A stretch of DNA of 64,000 nucleotides from positions 124,001 to 188,000 of the forward strand of contig NZ_VITV01000001.1 in assembly GCF_007828035.1 (NCBI RefSeq), read 5' to 3'. The position numbers were made by a program, and so were the translations under genes. This stretch comes from Nitrospirillum amazonense. Its GTDB lineage: Bacteria > Pseudomonadota > Alphaproteobacteria > Azospirillales > Azospirillaceae. Numbering within the stretch: the stretch's first letter is position 1; each line of letters starts with the position of its first letter. The notes beneath the pieces were generated by a model. That model did no database searches. It saw nothing but the letters and a program-made list of their open reading frames with translations, and was not told the origin of the DNA. Positions 34,467 through 43,938 of this stretch are shown in pieces.

Positions 34467-35447
34467 TCACGCCGCGGCCAGCTGGCCTTGCAACTGCGCC
34501 ATGAAGGCCAGCGCCGAGCCGCTGAGCATCGTGCTGCTGTCGATGGTGACGCCATCGAAGGTGAAGCTGCTGCCCGAGCTGCCGCTGGTGGAAGAGGCCG
34601 TGGCGGTGGCGCCACTGGCCGTCGTGCCAGTGGTGGCGCTGGCGGCCGTGGTGGCTGTCGTGGCGGTGGAGGATGACGTCTCGTCCATGGCGCCCAGGAT
34701 GCTGGCCGCCGAGGTCGGGTCGCTGTCGTCCGTGCTGGTGTCGCTCAGCAGGGTGGACGCCGGCTGGCTGGAGGACGAGCCGCCGACGCCGCCACCCCCG
34801 CCATGGTGGTGGTGGCCGCCGCCATGGTGGCCCCTACCCGCCGACTTCAGCGCGCTCTGCGCCTCGGACTGGCTGATGGTGCCGTTGCCGTCGGTGTCCA
34901 GCTGCGCGAACGTCTTGTCCGCCAGCTCCGTGGCCCCGGTGCCGGTGCCGAAGGCGGACTCGAAGGCCTGCTTGGAGATGCCGTCCGTCGTGGTGCCGTC
35001 GGTGGACGCGGGGGTGGTCCCGTCAGTGGAGGCTGTGCCGCCGGACGCGCCTGACGTGCCGAAGGCCGTCTGCATCATCAGGCTCATCAGCGGGTCCATG
35101 GCGTTGGCGCCGGAGCCGCCGCCGCTGGCGCCGTCATCACCCGGCGGCGGCCCTGGGGGCGGCCCCGGCGGCGGGTTGCCGGCGCCCGTGCCGCTGCCAT
35201 CGGCGCTGTCGCCGATGCCCTGCAGCAGGGACAGCATCTGCAAGCTGAAGGGGCTGCCGGAAATGCCGCTGGCGACACCGCCGCCTAGCAGGGCGGAGGC
35301 GTCGTCGGTGGACGATCCGGTGGCGGTGGTGGAGGTTGAGGAACTGGCGTCGTCGGCGCCGGCCGAGGCCTGCGTTCGCGACGCCCATTGGGCCTGCCAG
35401 GCCGCATACTGCGACTGGCTGGATCCCGAGGCGGCGATGGAGCTCAT
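34467..35447 (-). CDS. EF-hand, Ser/Thr/Gly/Pro-rich protein, paralogue 2 (unknown function)
   Basis: This 326-residue protein is the longer paralogue of the adjacent EF-hand gene. It has the shared N-terminal MSSIAASGSSQSQYAAWQAQ, a Pro-rich run (about 93-103, PPPGPPPGPPP), the EF-hand loop DTDGNGTISQSE (184-195), a His/Gly-rich stretch (about 205-223, HHGGGHHHHGGGGG) that could bind metal, Ser/Thr/Ala low complexity, and the shared C-terminus FDGVTIDSSTMLSGSALAFM. The coding DNA of the C-terminal segment is identical to paralogue 1 over 41 bases, pointing to recent duplication or gene conversion. It has no Sec signal. GGGAGAC precedes the ATG at 35447. Function unknown. Confidence 0.75.
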   Translation of the reverse strand: MSSIAASGSSQSQYAAWQAQWASRTQASAGADDASSSTSTTATGSSTDDASALLGGGVASGISGSPFSLQMLSLLQGIGDSADGSGTGAGNPPPGPPPGPPPGDDGASGGGSGANAMDPLMSLMMQTAFGTSGASGGTASTDGTTPASTDGTTTDGISKQAFESAFGTGTGATELADKTFAQLDTDGNGTISQSEAQSALKSAGRGHHGGGHHHHGGGGGVGGSSSSQPASTLLSDTSTDDSDPTSAASILGAMDETSSSTATTATTAASATTGTTASGATATASSTSGSSGSSFTFDGVTIDSSTMLSGSALAFMAQLQGQLAAA

Positions 35448-35803
35448 GGGTAAAGGTCTCCCCCGATGAAGAAACCTTGGATAGGGCCGCCTTGGACTTT
35501 CCCCCGGCCCCCTCCAAAGGATGCGCACATGCGCATCGGCCGCCGACGCAACCGGGGGACCAACCCTTACTGAACTGTAATCATTGATTCTTTACAGTAG
35601 TGGGCGACATCGCGGAACAGGTGTGCAAATGAATCGGCAGAATCGCGTCGGCATTTTCTGCCCATCACCCGGCGCTTATTGCCTCTTTTGTTGCAATTTT
35701 GTCTAGAGCGATTTTGCAACAATCTGTTTTTGTTGGATTTTTATTTGGCATGCCGGTTGCCCTGGGCCGCTGCCCCCGAACAACCGGCACCCCGATACTT
35801 CCT
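35448..35803. promoter_or_regulatory. AT-rich spacer with three inverted repeats, upstream of EF-hand pair
   Basis: These 356 bases hold no gene. They show GATGCGCA-CA-TGCGCATC (35520-35537), ACTGTAA (35574-35580) / TTACAGT (35592-35598), and TTGTTGCAA (35688-35696) / TTGCAACAA (35714-35722), all with perfect arms. The 35580-35760 part is strikingly AT-rich for this genome. It should contain the promoter of the EF-hand genes and the 3' end of secDF. None of the repeats looks like a terminator on the minus strand, because no T-run follows. Confidence 0.5.
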
Positions 35804-38329
35804 TTACTCCGCCGGGGCCGCCGGGGCGGCGGAGCCATCGGCCGGCACCGGCCGGCGCAGACTCTTCTCCCCCAGGAACAGCAGGATGGGGGCGGCAATG
35901 AAGATGGACGACGAGGTCGCCAGCACCACGCCGAACAGCAGCACCCAGGCGAACTCGCGCAGTTGCTCGCCCGCCAGCAGGGCCAGGGGCACGGTCACCA
36001 GGAAGATGGCCAGCGAGGTGCCGATGGTCCTGCTCAGCGTCTCGTTGATGCTGCGGTCGATCAGCTCGCGCAGGGGCATCTTGCGGTAGAGGCGCAGGTT
36101 CTCACGCACACGGTCATAGACCACGACCTTGTCGTTGATCGAATAGCCCATGATGGTGAGGATGGCGGCGATGGAGGTCAGGTTGAACTGCATGCCGGTG
36201 ATGGCGAAGAAGCCCACGGTCTTCGTCACGTCCAGCAGCATGGTGACCACGGCGCCGATGCCGAACTGCCATTCGAAACGGAAGGTGATGTATCCCAGCA
36301 TGGCGATGGCCGCCAGGCCCAAGGCCAGCATGCCGTCGTGGAACAGCTCGGCGCTGACCGACGCGCCCACGGCTTCCTGGCGGCGGATGACGGCGCCGGG
36401 GAAGTCCTTGTTCAGTTCCTCCTGCACCGCCTTGACGGCCCCCTGCTGGGCGGCGTCGCCGCCGGCCTGCTGCTCCAGCCGCATCAGCACGTCGGAGAGG
36501 GAGCCGAACTGCTGCAGCTGGACGGGACCCAAGTGCAGGGTTTCCATCTTGGAGCGCAGCTTGCTGAAGTCGGCCGGGCCGTCGGTGCGGATCTCAATGA
36601 CGACACCACCGGCGAAGTCCACGCCGTAGTTCAGGCCGGGCTTGAAGAACAGGACGACGGAGGCCAGCGACAGGAACACCGACAGGCCGATGCCCATGTA
36701 GCGGCCGCGCATGAACTGGAAGTTGGTGTGGTCCGGCGCCGGGCGCAGGCGGGTGCCCACGGTCAGCGTCTTGGGCCGGAAGCGGCGGAACCAGCTGGCG
36801 GTGATGGCGCGCGCCACCACGGTGGCGGTGAACATCGAGGTCAGGATGCCCAGGCTGATGGTGACGGCGAAGCCCTTGATGGTCCCGGTGCCGACCGAGA
36901 ACAGGATGGCCATCTTGATCAGCGTGGTCAGGTTGCTGTCGGTGATGGTGGCGTAGGCCTTGGAGAAGCCGGCCTCCAGCGCCGCCAGGGGCGTGGCGCC
37001 CTTGCGCAGTTCCTCGCGGATGCGCTCGTTGATCAGGATGTTGGCGTCGACGGCCATGCCCAGTGTCAGCAGGGCGCCGGCGATGCCGGGCAGGGTCAGC
37101 GTGGCCTGCAGGATGCCCAGCAGGGCCAGGGTCAGGAACAGGTTGCAAAGCAGGGCGACGTTGGCGAACAGGCCGAAGATGCCGTAGCTGACGATCATGT
37201 AGGCCACGACCAGGACGAAGCCCACGGCCACGGCGGTCAGGCCGGCGTGGATGCTGTCGGCGCCCAGCTCCGGCCCGATGGTCCGTTCTTCCACCACGGT
37301 CAGCGGCACCGGCAGGGCGCCGGCGCGCAGCAGCACGGCCAGGTCGTTGGCCGTCTGGGCGGTGTAGCTGCCGGCGATTTGGCCACGGCCGCCGGTGATG
37401 GGCTCCTGGATGATGGGGTCGCTGATGACCTTGTCGTCCAGCACGATGGCGAAGGGCTTGCCCACGTTGTTCGTGGTCGTCTCGGCGAAGCGCCGGGCGC
37501 CGATGCTGTCGAAGCGGAAGGCCACGACCCAGCGGCCGTTCTGGTCGGTGGTGGGGCTGGCGTCGGTCAGGTTGGCGCCGTCGACCTCAACCTTCTTGCG
37601 CACCAGGATCTTGCGCTCGCCCCGGCCGTCCACGACGGGCAGGACCTGCGTGCCGGGAGGGGCGGCGCCGTCGGCGCGCGGGGCCTCGTCCGTCACCACC
37701 AGGCGGAAGGTCATCTTGGCGGTCTGGCCGATCAGGCGCTTGATGCGGCCGGGATCTTCCACGCCGGGCAGCTGCACCAGGATGCGGTCGCTGCCCTGCC
37801 GGGCCACCACCGGCTCGTTCACGCCCGTCTCGTCGATGCGGCGGCGGACGATCTCCTGCGACTGCGCCATCGCCTTGTCGATGCGGTCCTTGAAGCCGGC
37901 GTCGGTCAGGGTCAGCACGATGGCCTGGCCGTCGGTGCGCAGGTCCACCTCGGGCACGCCGCCGCCGGTGGTGGCCGTGGCGATGGGCCCCAGGGCCTTG
38001 CGCGCCGCGTCTACGTCGCCGCCGTCGGCGACGGTGATGGTCACGGACCGGCCGGCGGGCGTGACGCTGCCGGTCTGGATTTTGGCGGCGCGCAGGGCGG
38101 TGCGGGCCTCATCGATCAGGCTTTCCACCCGTTCCTTCGCCACCGCGTCGCTGTCCACCTGCAGCAGCAGGTAAGAGCCGCCCTTCAGGTCCAGGCCCAG
38201 GTTGACGTGCCGATCGGCCATCCAGCCGGGCAGGTAATCCTTGGATATCAGGCTGGGCAGGGAGAAGACCACGCCCAGGAAACAGACCAGGGCGATCAAC
38301 GCGGACTTGAGCGGTGAAAAGCGCAGCAT
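35804..38329 (-). CDS. secDF: Fused SecD-SecF protein translocase subunit
   Basis: This 841-residue protein joins SecD and SecF, the proton-driven membrane factors that help SecYEG complete export. The SecD half (about 1-525) has the first membrane helix, DRHVNLGLDLKGGSYLLLQV, the periplasmic P1 region, and the TM block with ALLTLGMAVDANILINERIR. The SecF half begins near residue 540 (FQFMRGRYMGIGLSVFLSLA), shows PGLNYGVDFAGGVVIEIRTD, and ends with IMGYSINDKVVVYDRVRENL. Many proteobacteria keep secD and secF apart, so the fusion is a notable but known variation. yajC is not adjacent. The ATG at 38329 opens the first membrane helix; the upstream extension is unconserved. Confidence 0.95.
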   Translation of the reverse strand: MLRFSPLKSALIALVCFLGVVFSLPSLISKDYLPGWMADRHVNLGLDLKGGSYLLLQVDSDAVAKERVESLIDEARTALRAAKIQTGSVTPAGRSVTITVADGGDVDAARKALGPIATATTGGGVPEVDLRTDGQAIVLTLTDAGFKDRIDKAMAQSQEIVRRRIDETGVNEPVVARQGSDRILVQLPGVEDPGRIKRLIGQTAKMTFRLVVTDEAPRADGAAPPGTQVLPVVDGRGERKILVRKKVEVDGANLTDASPTTDQNGRWVVAFRFDSIGARRFAETTTNNVGKPFAIVLDDKVISDPIIQEPITGGRGQIAGSYTAQTANDLAVLLRAGALPVPLTVVEERTIGPELGADSIHAGLTAVAVGFVLVVAYMIVSYGIFGLFANVALLCNLFLTLALLGILQATLTLPGIAGALLTLGMAVDANILINERIREELRKGATPLAALEAGFSKAYATITDSNLTTLIKMAILFSVGTGTIKGFAVTISLGILTSMFTATVVARAITASWFRRFRPKTLTVGTRLRPAPDHTNFQFMRGRYMGIGLSVFLSLASVVLFFKPGLNYGVDFAGGVVIEIRTDGPADFSKLRSKMETLHLGPVQLQQFGSLSDVLMRLEQQAGGDAAQQGAVKAVQEELNKDFPGAVIRRQEAVGASVSAELFHDGMLALGLAAIAMLGYITFRFEWQFGIGAVVTMLLDVTKTVGFFAITGMQFNLTSIAAILTIMGYSINDKVVVYDRVRENLRLYRKMPLRELIDRSINETLSRTIGTSLAIFLVTVPLALLAGEQLREFAWVLLFGVVLATSSSIFIAAPILLFLGEKSLRRPVPADGSAAPAAPAE

Positions 38330-38472
38330 AGGGTACGACGTCCTTGGAACCTGGCGCGGGGCCCCCCTCATGTGGGGACGTCCGCCGCAGGGAACAGGCA
38401 GCCCGGCGGAATACCCACCACGGGCCGGTTAAACCAAGCGCCTTGAATACCCGCACCCCCGCACGCTTCCAA

Positions 38473-38512
38473 CCAAAAAAGCGAAATGGCCCCATCGGCG
38501 GATGGAGCCATT
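38473..38512 (-). terminator. Terminator downstream of the ATP-grasp gene
   Basis: AATGGCCCCATC (38485-38496) pairs, with one mismatch, with GATGGAGCCATT (38501-38512). Read on the minus strand it is followed by TCGCTTTTTTGG. It lies about 45 bases past the ATP-grasp stop and upstream of secDF. Confidence 0.8.
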
Positions 38513-38555
38513 CCGTCACCGGCACCCTCACGCCCGGCCCTTCACACTTGGCAGG

Positions 38556-40205
38556 TCACGCCACCGCCGCCCGCACCGCCGCGGCGCGGGCCAGGGCCGC
38601 ATGCTCCGGGGCGGGCAGGCTGCCGACCGGCAGGTCGGCGGCGGACACGGCGGTGCTGCCGGGCATGGGCGCGCGGCCGGCGGCCGTCAGGAAGTGGCCG
38701 ATGACGCGGCGCCACAGCAGGGGCCCGGCGGCGCGGTCCTCCGCCCCCACATCCAGGTTGGGATTGTCGTTCACCTCGATCACCACGACTTCGCCTGAGG
38801 GCAGTTGCTTCAGATCCACGCCGTAAAGGCCGTTGCCCATCAGACGGGCGGCGGCCGTCGCCGCGGCCAGGACAGCGGGCGGGGTGTCGGCCACCGCCAC
38901 GGCGCGGGTGGCACCCTCGTCATGGCTGCCGTCGGCGGCGTGGCGCACGATCTGCCAATGCCGGGGGCACATGTAATATTGCGCCACGAACAGCACCTCA
39001 CCCCCCAGCAGGCCCACCCGCCAGTCGAAAGCGGTGGGCAGGTAGTCCTGCGCCAGAATGATCTGTGACCGCGCCAGCAGGTCGGCCGCCACACGGTGGA
39101 AGGCGTCGATGTCCATCACCCGCTCCACCCCCCGGCTGAAGGCGCCGTCCGGCACCTTCAGCACGGCGGGGAAGGCCAGCGCAGACCCGACCTCCGCCAC
39201 GGTGGCGCGGGTCACCAGGCGGGTGCGCGGGGTGGCCACGCCGTGGCCGGCCAGCGTTTCCGCCAGGAAGACCTTGTTGGTGCAGCGCAGGATGCTGGTT
39301 GCGTCGTCCACCACCGGAATGCCCAGCGCCTCGGCCTTGCGGGCGAAGCGGAAGGTGTGGTGGGGCACGGCCGTTGTCTCCCGGATGAACAGGCCGTCGA
39401 ACCGCGCCAGGTGGCGGTAGTCGCGGCGGCCGATGACCTCCACCCGCACGCCCAGGTCGGCGCCCACCCGCGCCATATGCGCCAGCGTGCTGGCCTTGCT
39501 GGGCGGCAGGGGATCGGCCGGGTCGTGCAGCACCGCCAGGGTGAAGGACGCCGCCGCCGGCCCCCGGGGCCGTTGCCAGCGCCGGCGGGCGTACGTCTCC
39601 AGCGCGTTCAGGAAAAAGACGTCGTGCATTCGGGGCACGGCGTCGGTGCCCAGGAGGGCGACACCGGCGATGCGCCACGCCCCCTCCCCATACGCCAGGG
39701 TCAGGCGCATCAGCGGGCAGTCCAGGCGCTGGAACAGGCGGGCCGCGACATCGGTCAGGCCGACATCGGGCGTGCGGCCGAAATAGATGTTGGCGGCGTG
39801 CCGGGCCACACCCGCCGGCGGGGGCGGCAGATGGACCAGGCGGGGGTTCAGGTCGGCCAGGCTGTCGGCCAAGTCGGCCTGACCCGCCCCGGGGCCCGCC
39901 CCGGCCTCGACCAGGTCGGCCAGCGTGCGCAGGGCCGGCGTCACCCGGTCGCCACGCGCCTCCGCCAGCAGGGAGGCGTAGTAGCCGGCGGAGAGATAGT
40001 CGGCGTGGCGGCACAAATTGATGACGCGCCGCGGGCGGGCCGGCCGGGTGGCGACATAGGCGCCGGCGGTCATGACCCGGCCATCAGGGTCGGGCCAGCG
40101 GAAGTCCTGCCGCCGCTCCACCACCACGACCAGGTCGGAAGCCGCCCGCGCAAAGGGGTGCACGGGAACCGAAGGGGAAAGGACGGCTGTGGCACAGTCC
40201 GGCAT
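38556..40205 (-). CDS. RimK-like ATP-grasp ligase with RLAN N-terminal domain
   Basis: This 549-residue protein has an N-terminal RLAN-type domain (about 20-190; DLVVVVERRQDFRWPDPDGR, then INLCRHADYLSAGYYASLLA). A central stretch (FTLAVLHDPADPLPPSKAST) leads into a C-terminal ATP-grasp ligase (about 290-490). ATP-grasp marks are FPAVLKVPDGAFSRGVERV, the hinge IILAQDYLPTAFDWRVGLLG, and the metal ligands in GVDLKQLPSGEVVVIEVNDN followed by PNLD. Such enzymes form amide bonds between a carboxylate and an amine. The substrate is unknown. It is the second gene after a 73-residue protein (11-base gap, GAGGGGG Shine-Dalgarno), with a GNAT gene divergent, a grouping noted for this family. Confidence 0.88.
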   Translation of the reverse strand: MPDCATAVLSPSVPVHPFARAASDLVVVVERRQDFRWPDPDGRVMTAGAYVATRPARPRRVINLCRHADYLSAGYYASLLAEARGDRVTPALRTLADLVEAGAGPGAGQADLADSLADLNPRLVHLPPPPAGVARHAANIYFGRTPDVGLTDVAARLFQRLDCPLMRLTLAYGEGAWRIAGVALLGTDAVPRMHDVFFLNALETYARRRWQRPRGPAAASFTLAVLHDPADPLPPSKASTLAHMARVGADLGVRVEVIGRRDYRHLARFDGLFIRETTAVPHHTFRFARKAEALGIPVVDDATSILRCTNKVFLAETLAGHGVATPRTRLVTRATVAEVGSALAFPAVLKVPDGAFSRGVERVMDIDAFHRVAADLLARSQIILAQDYLPTAFDWRVGLLGGEVLFVAQYYMCPRHWQIVRHAADGSHDEGATRAVAVADTPPAVLAAATAAARLMGNGLYGVDLKQLPSGEVVVIEVNDNPNLDVGAEDRAAGPLLWRRVIGHFLTAAGRAPMPGSTAVSAADLPVGSLPAPEHAALARAAAVRAAVA

Positions 40206-40216
40206 GGCGACCCCCC

Positions 40217-40438
40217 TCAGAAGCGCGTACTGGGAAAGGGTGCGGCCGCCGCGCGGGCCTTCGCGCCAGCCGGACCCGCCCAACCGGCGCGCAGCAGCAC
40301 GGTGGGGTGGTCGGGCTGGAAGGTGGCGAAGGTCACGGCGGCGCGGCGCTCGGTGAAGGTGCCGCCGATCAGGCCAGCGCTGTCGTGGGCGGCCCACAGG
40401 CCGCCGGGGCCGCGTTCGATGACGATGATGCGTGCCAT
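40217..40438 (-). CDS. Small 73-residue protein upstream of ATP-grasp ligase (unknown)
   Basis: This mini-gene starts at an ATG with AGAGGAA upstream and encodes MARIIVIERGPGGLWAAHDS followed by AGLIGGTFTERRAAVTFATF, then a Gly/Ala/Arg-rich tail ending PFPSTRF. The first half looks like a compact beta-strand/beta-strand/helix fold; the tail looks disordered and basic. There are no Cys, signal peptide or membrane segments. It is first in a two-gene operon with the RLAN ATP-grasp enzyme, 11 bases apart. A substrate, carrier or regulator of the ligase is possible from the position, but no family was recognised, and its reality rests on the ribosome-binding site and tight spacing. Confidence 0.6.
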   Translation of the reverse strand: MARIIVIERGPGGLWAAHDSAGLIGGTFTERRAAVTFATFQPDHPTVLLRAGWAGPAGAKARAAAAPFPSTRF

Positions 40439-40458
40439 GGTGCGTTCCTCTGGAAAGG

Positions 40459-40482
40459 CCACGGCACCCAAGTCCGCCGTGG
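40459..40482. promoter_or_regulatory. Inverted repeat in the ATP-grasp/GNAT divergent spacer
   Basis: CCACGGC (40459-40465) and GCCGTGG (40476-40482) form a perfect 7-base inverted repeat with a 10-base spacer, just upstream of the mini-gene's ribosome-binding site. It could be an operator for the divergent pair or a leader hairpin. AT-rich TAAAGGGTTTTTGATTTGG follows at 40542-40560. Confidence 0.4.
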
Positions 40483-40595
40483 TGTCCCCAGTGTCCCGGC
40501 GGCGCGCATTAAATCTCCATGCCAATGCCGGGGCCGGAAGATAAAGGGTTTTTGATTTGGCTCCCCGACGCGCGGCCCCGTACCTTCACGGCATC

Positions 40596-41114
40596 ATGAC
40601 AACGCCCCCCGCCACCGCCGCTCCCCCGCCCCGCCCCGCCACCCCGGCCGACCTGGAGGCGCTGCTGGCGCTGGAGAAGATCTGTTTCGAGTTCAACCGC
40701 ATGGGCCGGCGCAGCTTCCGCCGCCTGCTGGAGCGGCCGTCCGCCCACATCCTGGTGATCGATGGCCCCGACGGTGGCCTGGCGGCCAGCGCCGTGCTGC
40801 TGTCCCGCCGGGGCACCCGGGGCGTGCGCGTCTATTCCCTGGCCACCCATCCCGACCAGCGCTGCCGGGGCCTGGCCAAGGCCATGATGCGGGCCGCCCT
40901 GGACCACGCCCGCGCCACCGGCCACCAATGGCTGTCGCTGGAGGTGCATCCGGAGAACGACGCCGCCCGCGCCCTGTACCACCGCCTGGGTTTCCACCAG
41001 ACCTCGGTGGAGGAGGACTATTACGCCGATGGTTCCCCCGCTTTCCGGCTGCGGCGCTATGTGGATCAGGATCTAACGGCGGGCAAGCCCGGCGCCCGCC
41101 ACGGCGCCTCCTGA
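40596..41114 (+). CDS. GNAT-family N-acetyltransferase
   Basis: This 172-residue acetyltransferase has the GNAT fold: ATPADLEALLALEKICFEFN (alpha1/2), ILVIDGPDGGLAASAVLLSR, VRVYSLATHPDQRCRGLAKA (motif A with the acetyl-CoA loop QRCRGLA), and SLEVHPENDAARALYHRLGF (motif B), like RimI-type enzymes that acetylate N-termini or small amines. The ATG at 40596 opens the domain. It is divergent from the mini-gene/ATP-grasp operon. RLAN-ATP-grasp proteins are often neighbours of GNAT proteins, so acetylation and ligation of a shared peptide-like product is plausible. The last 49 bases overlap the convergent hydrolase gene. Confidence 0.87.
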   Translation: MTTPPATAAPPPRPATPADLEALLALEKICFEFNRMGRRSFRRLLERPSAHILVIDGPDGGLAASAVLLSRRGTRGVRVYSLATHPDQRCRGLAKAMMRAALDHARATGHQWLSLEVHPENDAARALYHRLGFHQTSVEEDYYADGSPAFRLRRYVDQDLTAGKPGARHGAS

Positions 41115-41950
41115 TCCAGGGTCGGCGCGGGGCCCTTGCGGCCGGCCAGGAAGTCCAGCAGGGCGTCGGTGCCGCCCTTGGCCCACAGGTCGGCGTGGCC
41201 GGCGCCCTTGATCCAGGCGGCCTGCTTGGGCTGCGGCGCGGCGTTGAACACCGCCTGGCCCATGGCTGGCGGCACCACGCGGTCGGCCTGGCCATGCAGC
41301 ACCAGCAGCGGGCAGGCGGGAGGGGCGATCTTCAAGCGGCCCACCACGGCCAGCGGGTTGCTGGCCATGCCCGCCAGCGCCGACAGATGCCAACGGCCGA
41401 CCAGCAGATCGGCGCCCGAGGTTGGCGGGGCTGCCAGCACCACGGCGGCCGGTCGCCGTTCCCAGGCCATCTGCAGGGCCAGGGCCGCCGACGCCGACAC
41501 GCCCAGGATGACCAGGCGGGAGCCGGAGACGCCCTGCGCCGTCAGATGATCCAAGGCGGCGCGGGCATCGGCCAGCAACGCCGTTTCCCCCCAGTCCCCC
41601 ATCGTCAGGGACAGAGGGCGGCGACAGGTCACCATGACGCCATAGCCGGCGGCCACCAAGGTCGCTGCCAGTCCTGACAGGTCCGCCCGGCGCTGCCCCG
41701 GTCCCGCCAGGACCAGGACCACCGGCTTGGTGATACCCGCCGGCTGGCCCAGCCAGGCCGTCAGCGTGACACCATCCGCGGTGGGATAGGCGACGGCGCG
41801 CAAGCCGGACCCGTCCGGCGGGGCACCAGGATCGGGCAGACGCGGATGAACGAAAAGGGCAGCCCCCCCCTGGCGCGCCAGCATCAGCACCAAACCGCCG
41901 AACACGGCGCCCAGCGTGCCGACGATGATCAGGAGAAACAGGGCAACCAT
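41066..41950 (-). CDS. Membrane-anchored alpha/beta hydrolase
   Basis: This 294-residue protein starts with a single hydrophobic helix (VALFLLIIVGTLGAVFGGLV), so it is likely anchored facing the periplasm or cytoplasm, followed by an alpha/beta-hydrolase domain. The nucleophile elbow is GVSAS (in LVILGVSASAALALQM), the acid is in VLHGQADRVVPP and the histidine in KGAGHADLW. PVVLVLAGPGQRRADLSGLA is the oxyanion-side strand. The substrate is unknown (an ester, thioester or peptide). I use the ATG at 41950 because AGGGTGA precedes it; a GTG at 41962 is an alternative. Its 3' end overlaps the convergent GNAT gene by 49 bases. Confidence 0.82.
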   Translation of the reverse strand: MVALFLLIIVGTLGAVFGGLVLMLARQGGAALFVHPRLPDPGAPPDGSGLRAVAYPTADGVTLTAWLGQPAGITKPVVLVLAGPGQRRADLSGLAATLVAAGYGVMVTCRRPLSLTMGDWGETALLADARAALDHLTAQGVSGSRLVILGVSASAALALQMAWERRPAAVVLAAPPTSGADLLVGRWHLSALAGMASNPLAVVGRLKIAPPACPLLVLHGQADRVVPPAMGQAVFNAAPQPKQAAWIKGAGHADLWAKGGTDALLDFLAGRKGPAPTLDQEAPWRAPGLPAVRS

Positions 41951-41977
41951 GGTCGTGATCACCCTGCGCCCATCGGC

Positions 41978-43873
<1,896 letters not shown>

Positions 43874-43938
43874 GCTTAGCACGAAGGCGGCCCCGCCAGC
43901 CACAGCCGGCCGGCGCCCCCCTTCCTGGCGCCTCCCCC

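Noticed and set aside
35699-38317. Very long plus-strand open frame opposite secDF
   Set aside because: It is an artefact of GC-rich third positions on the complementary strand. Its translation is Gln/Gly/His-rich low complexity with no motifs, while the minus strand encodes a full SecDF.
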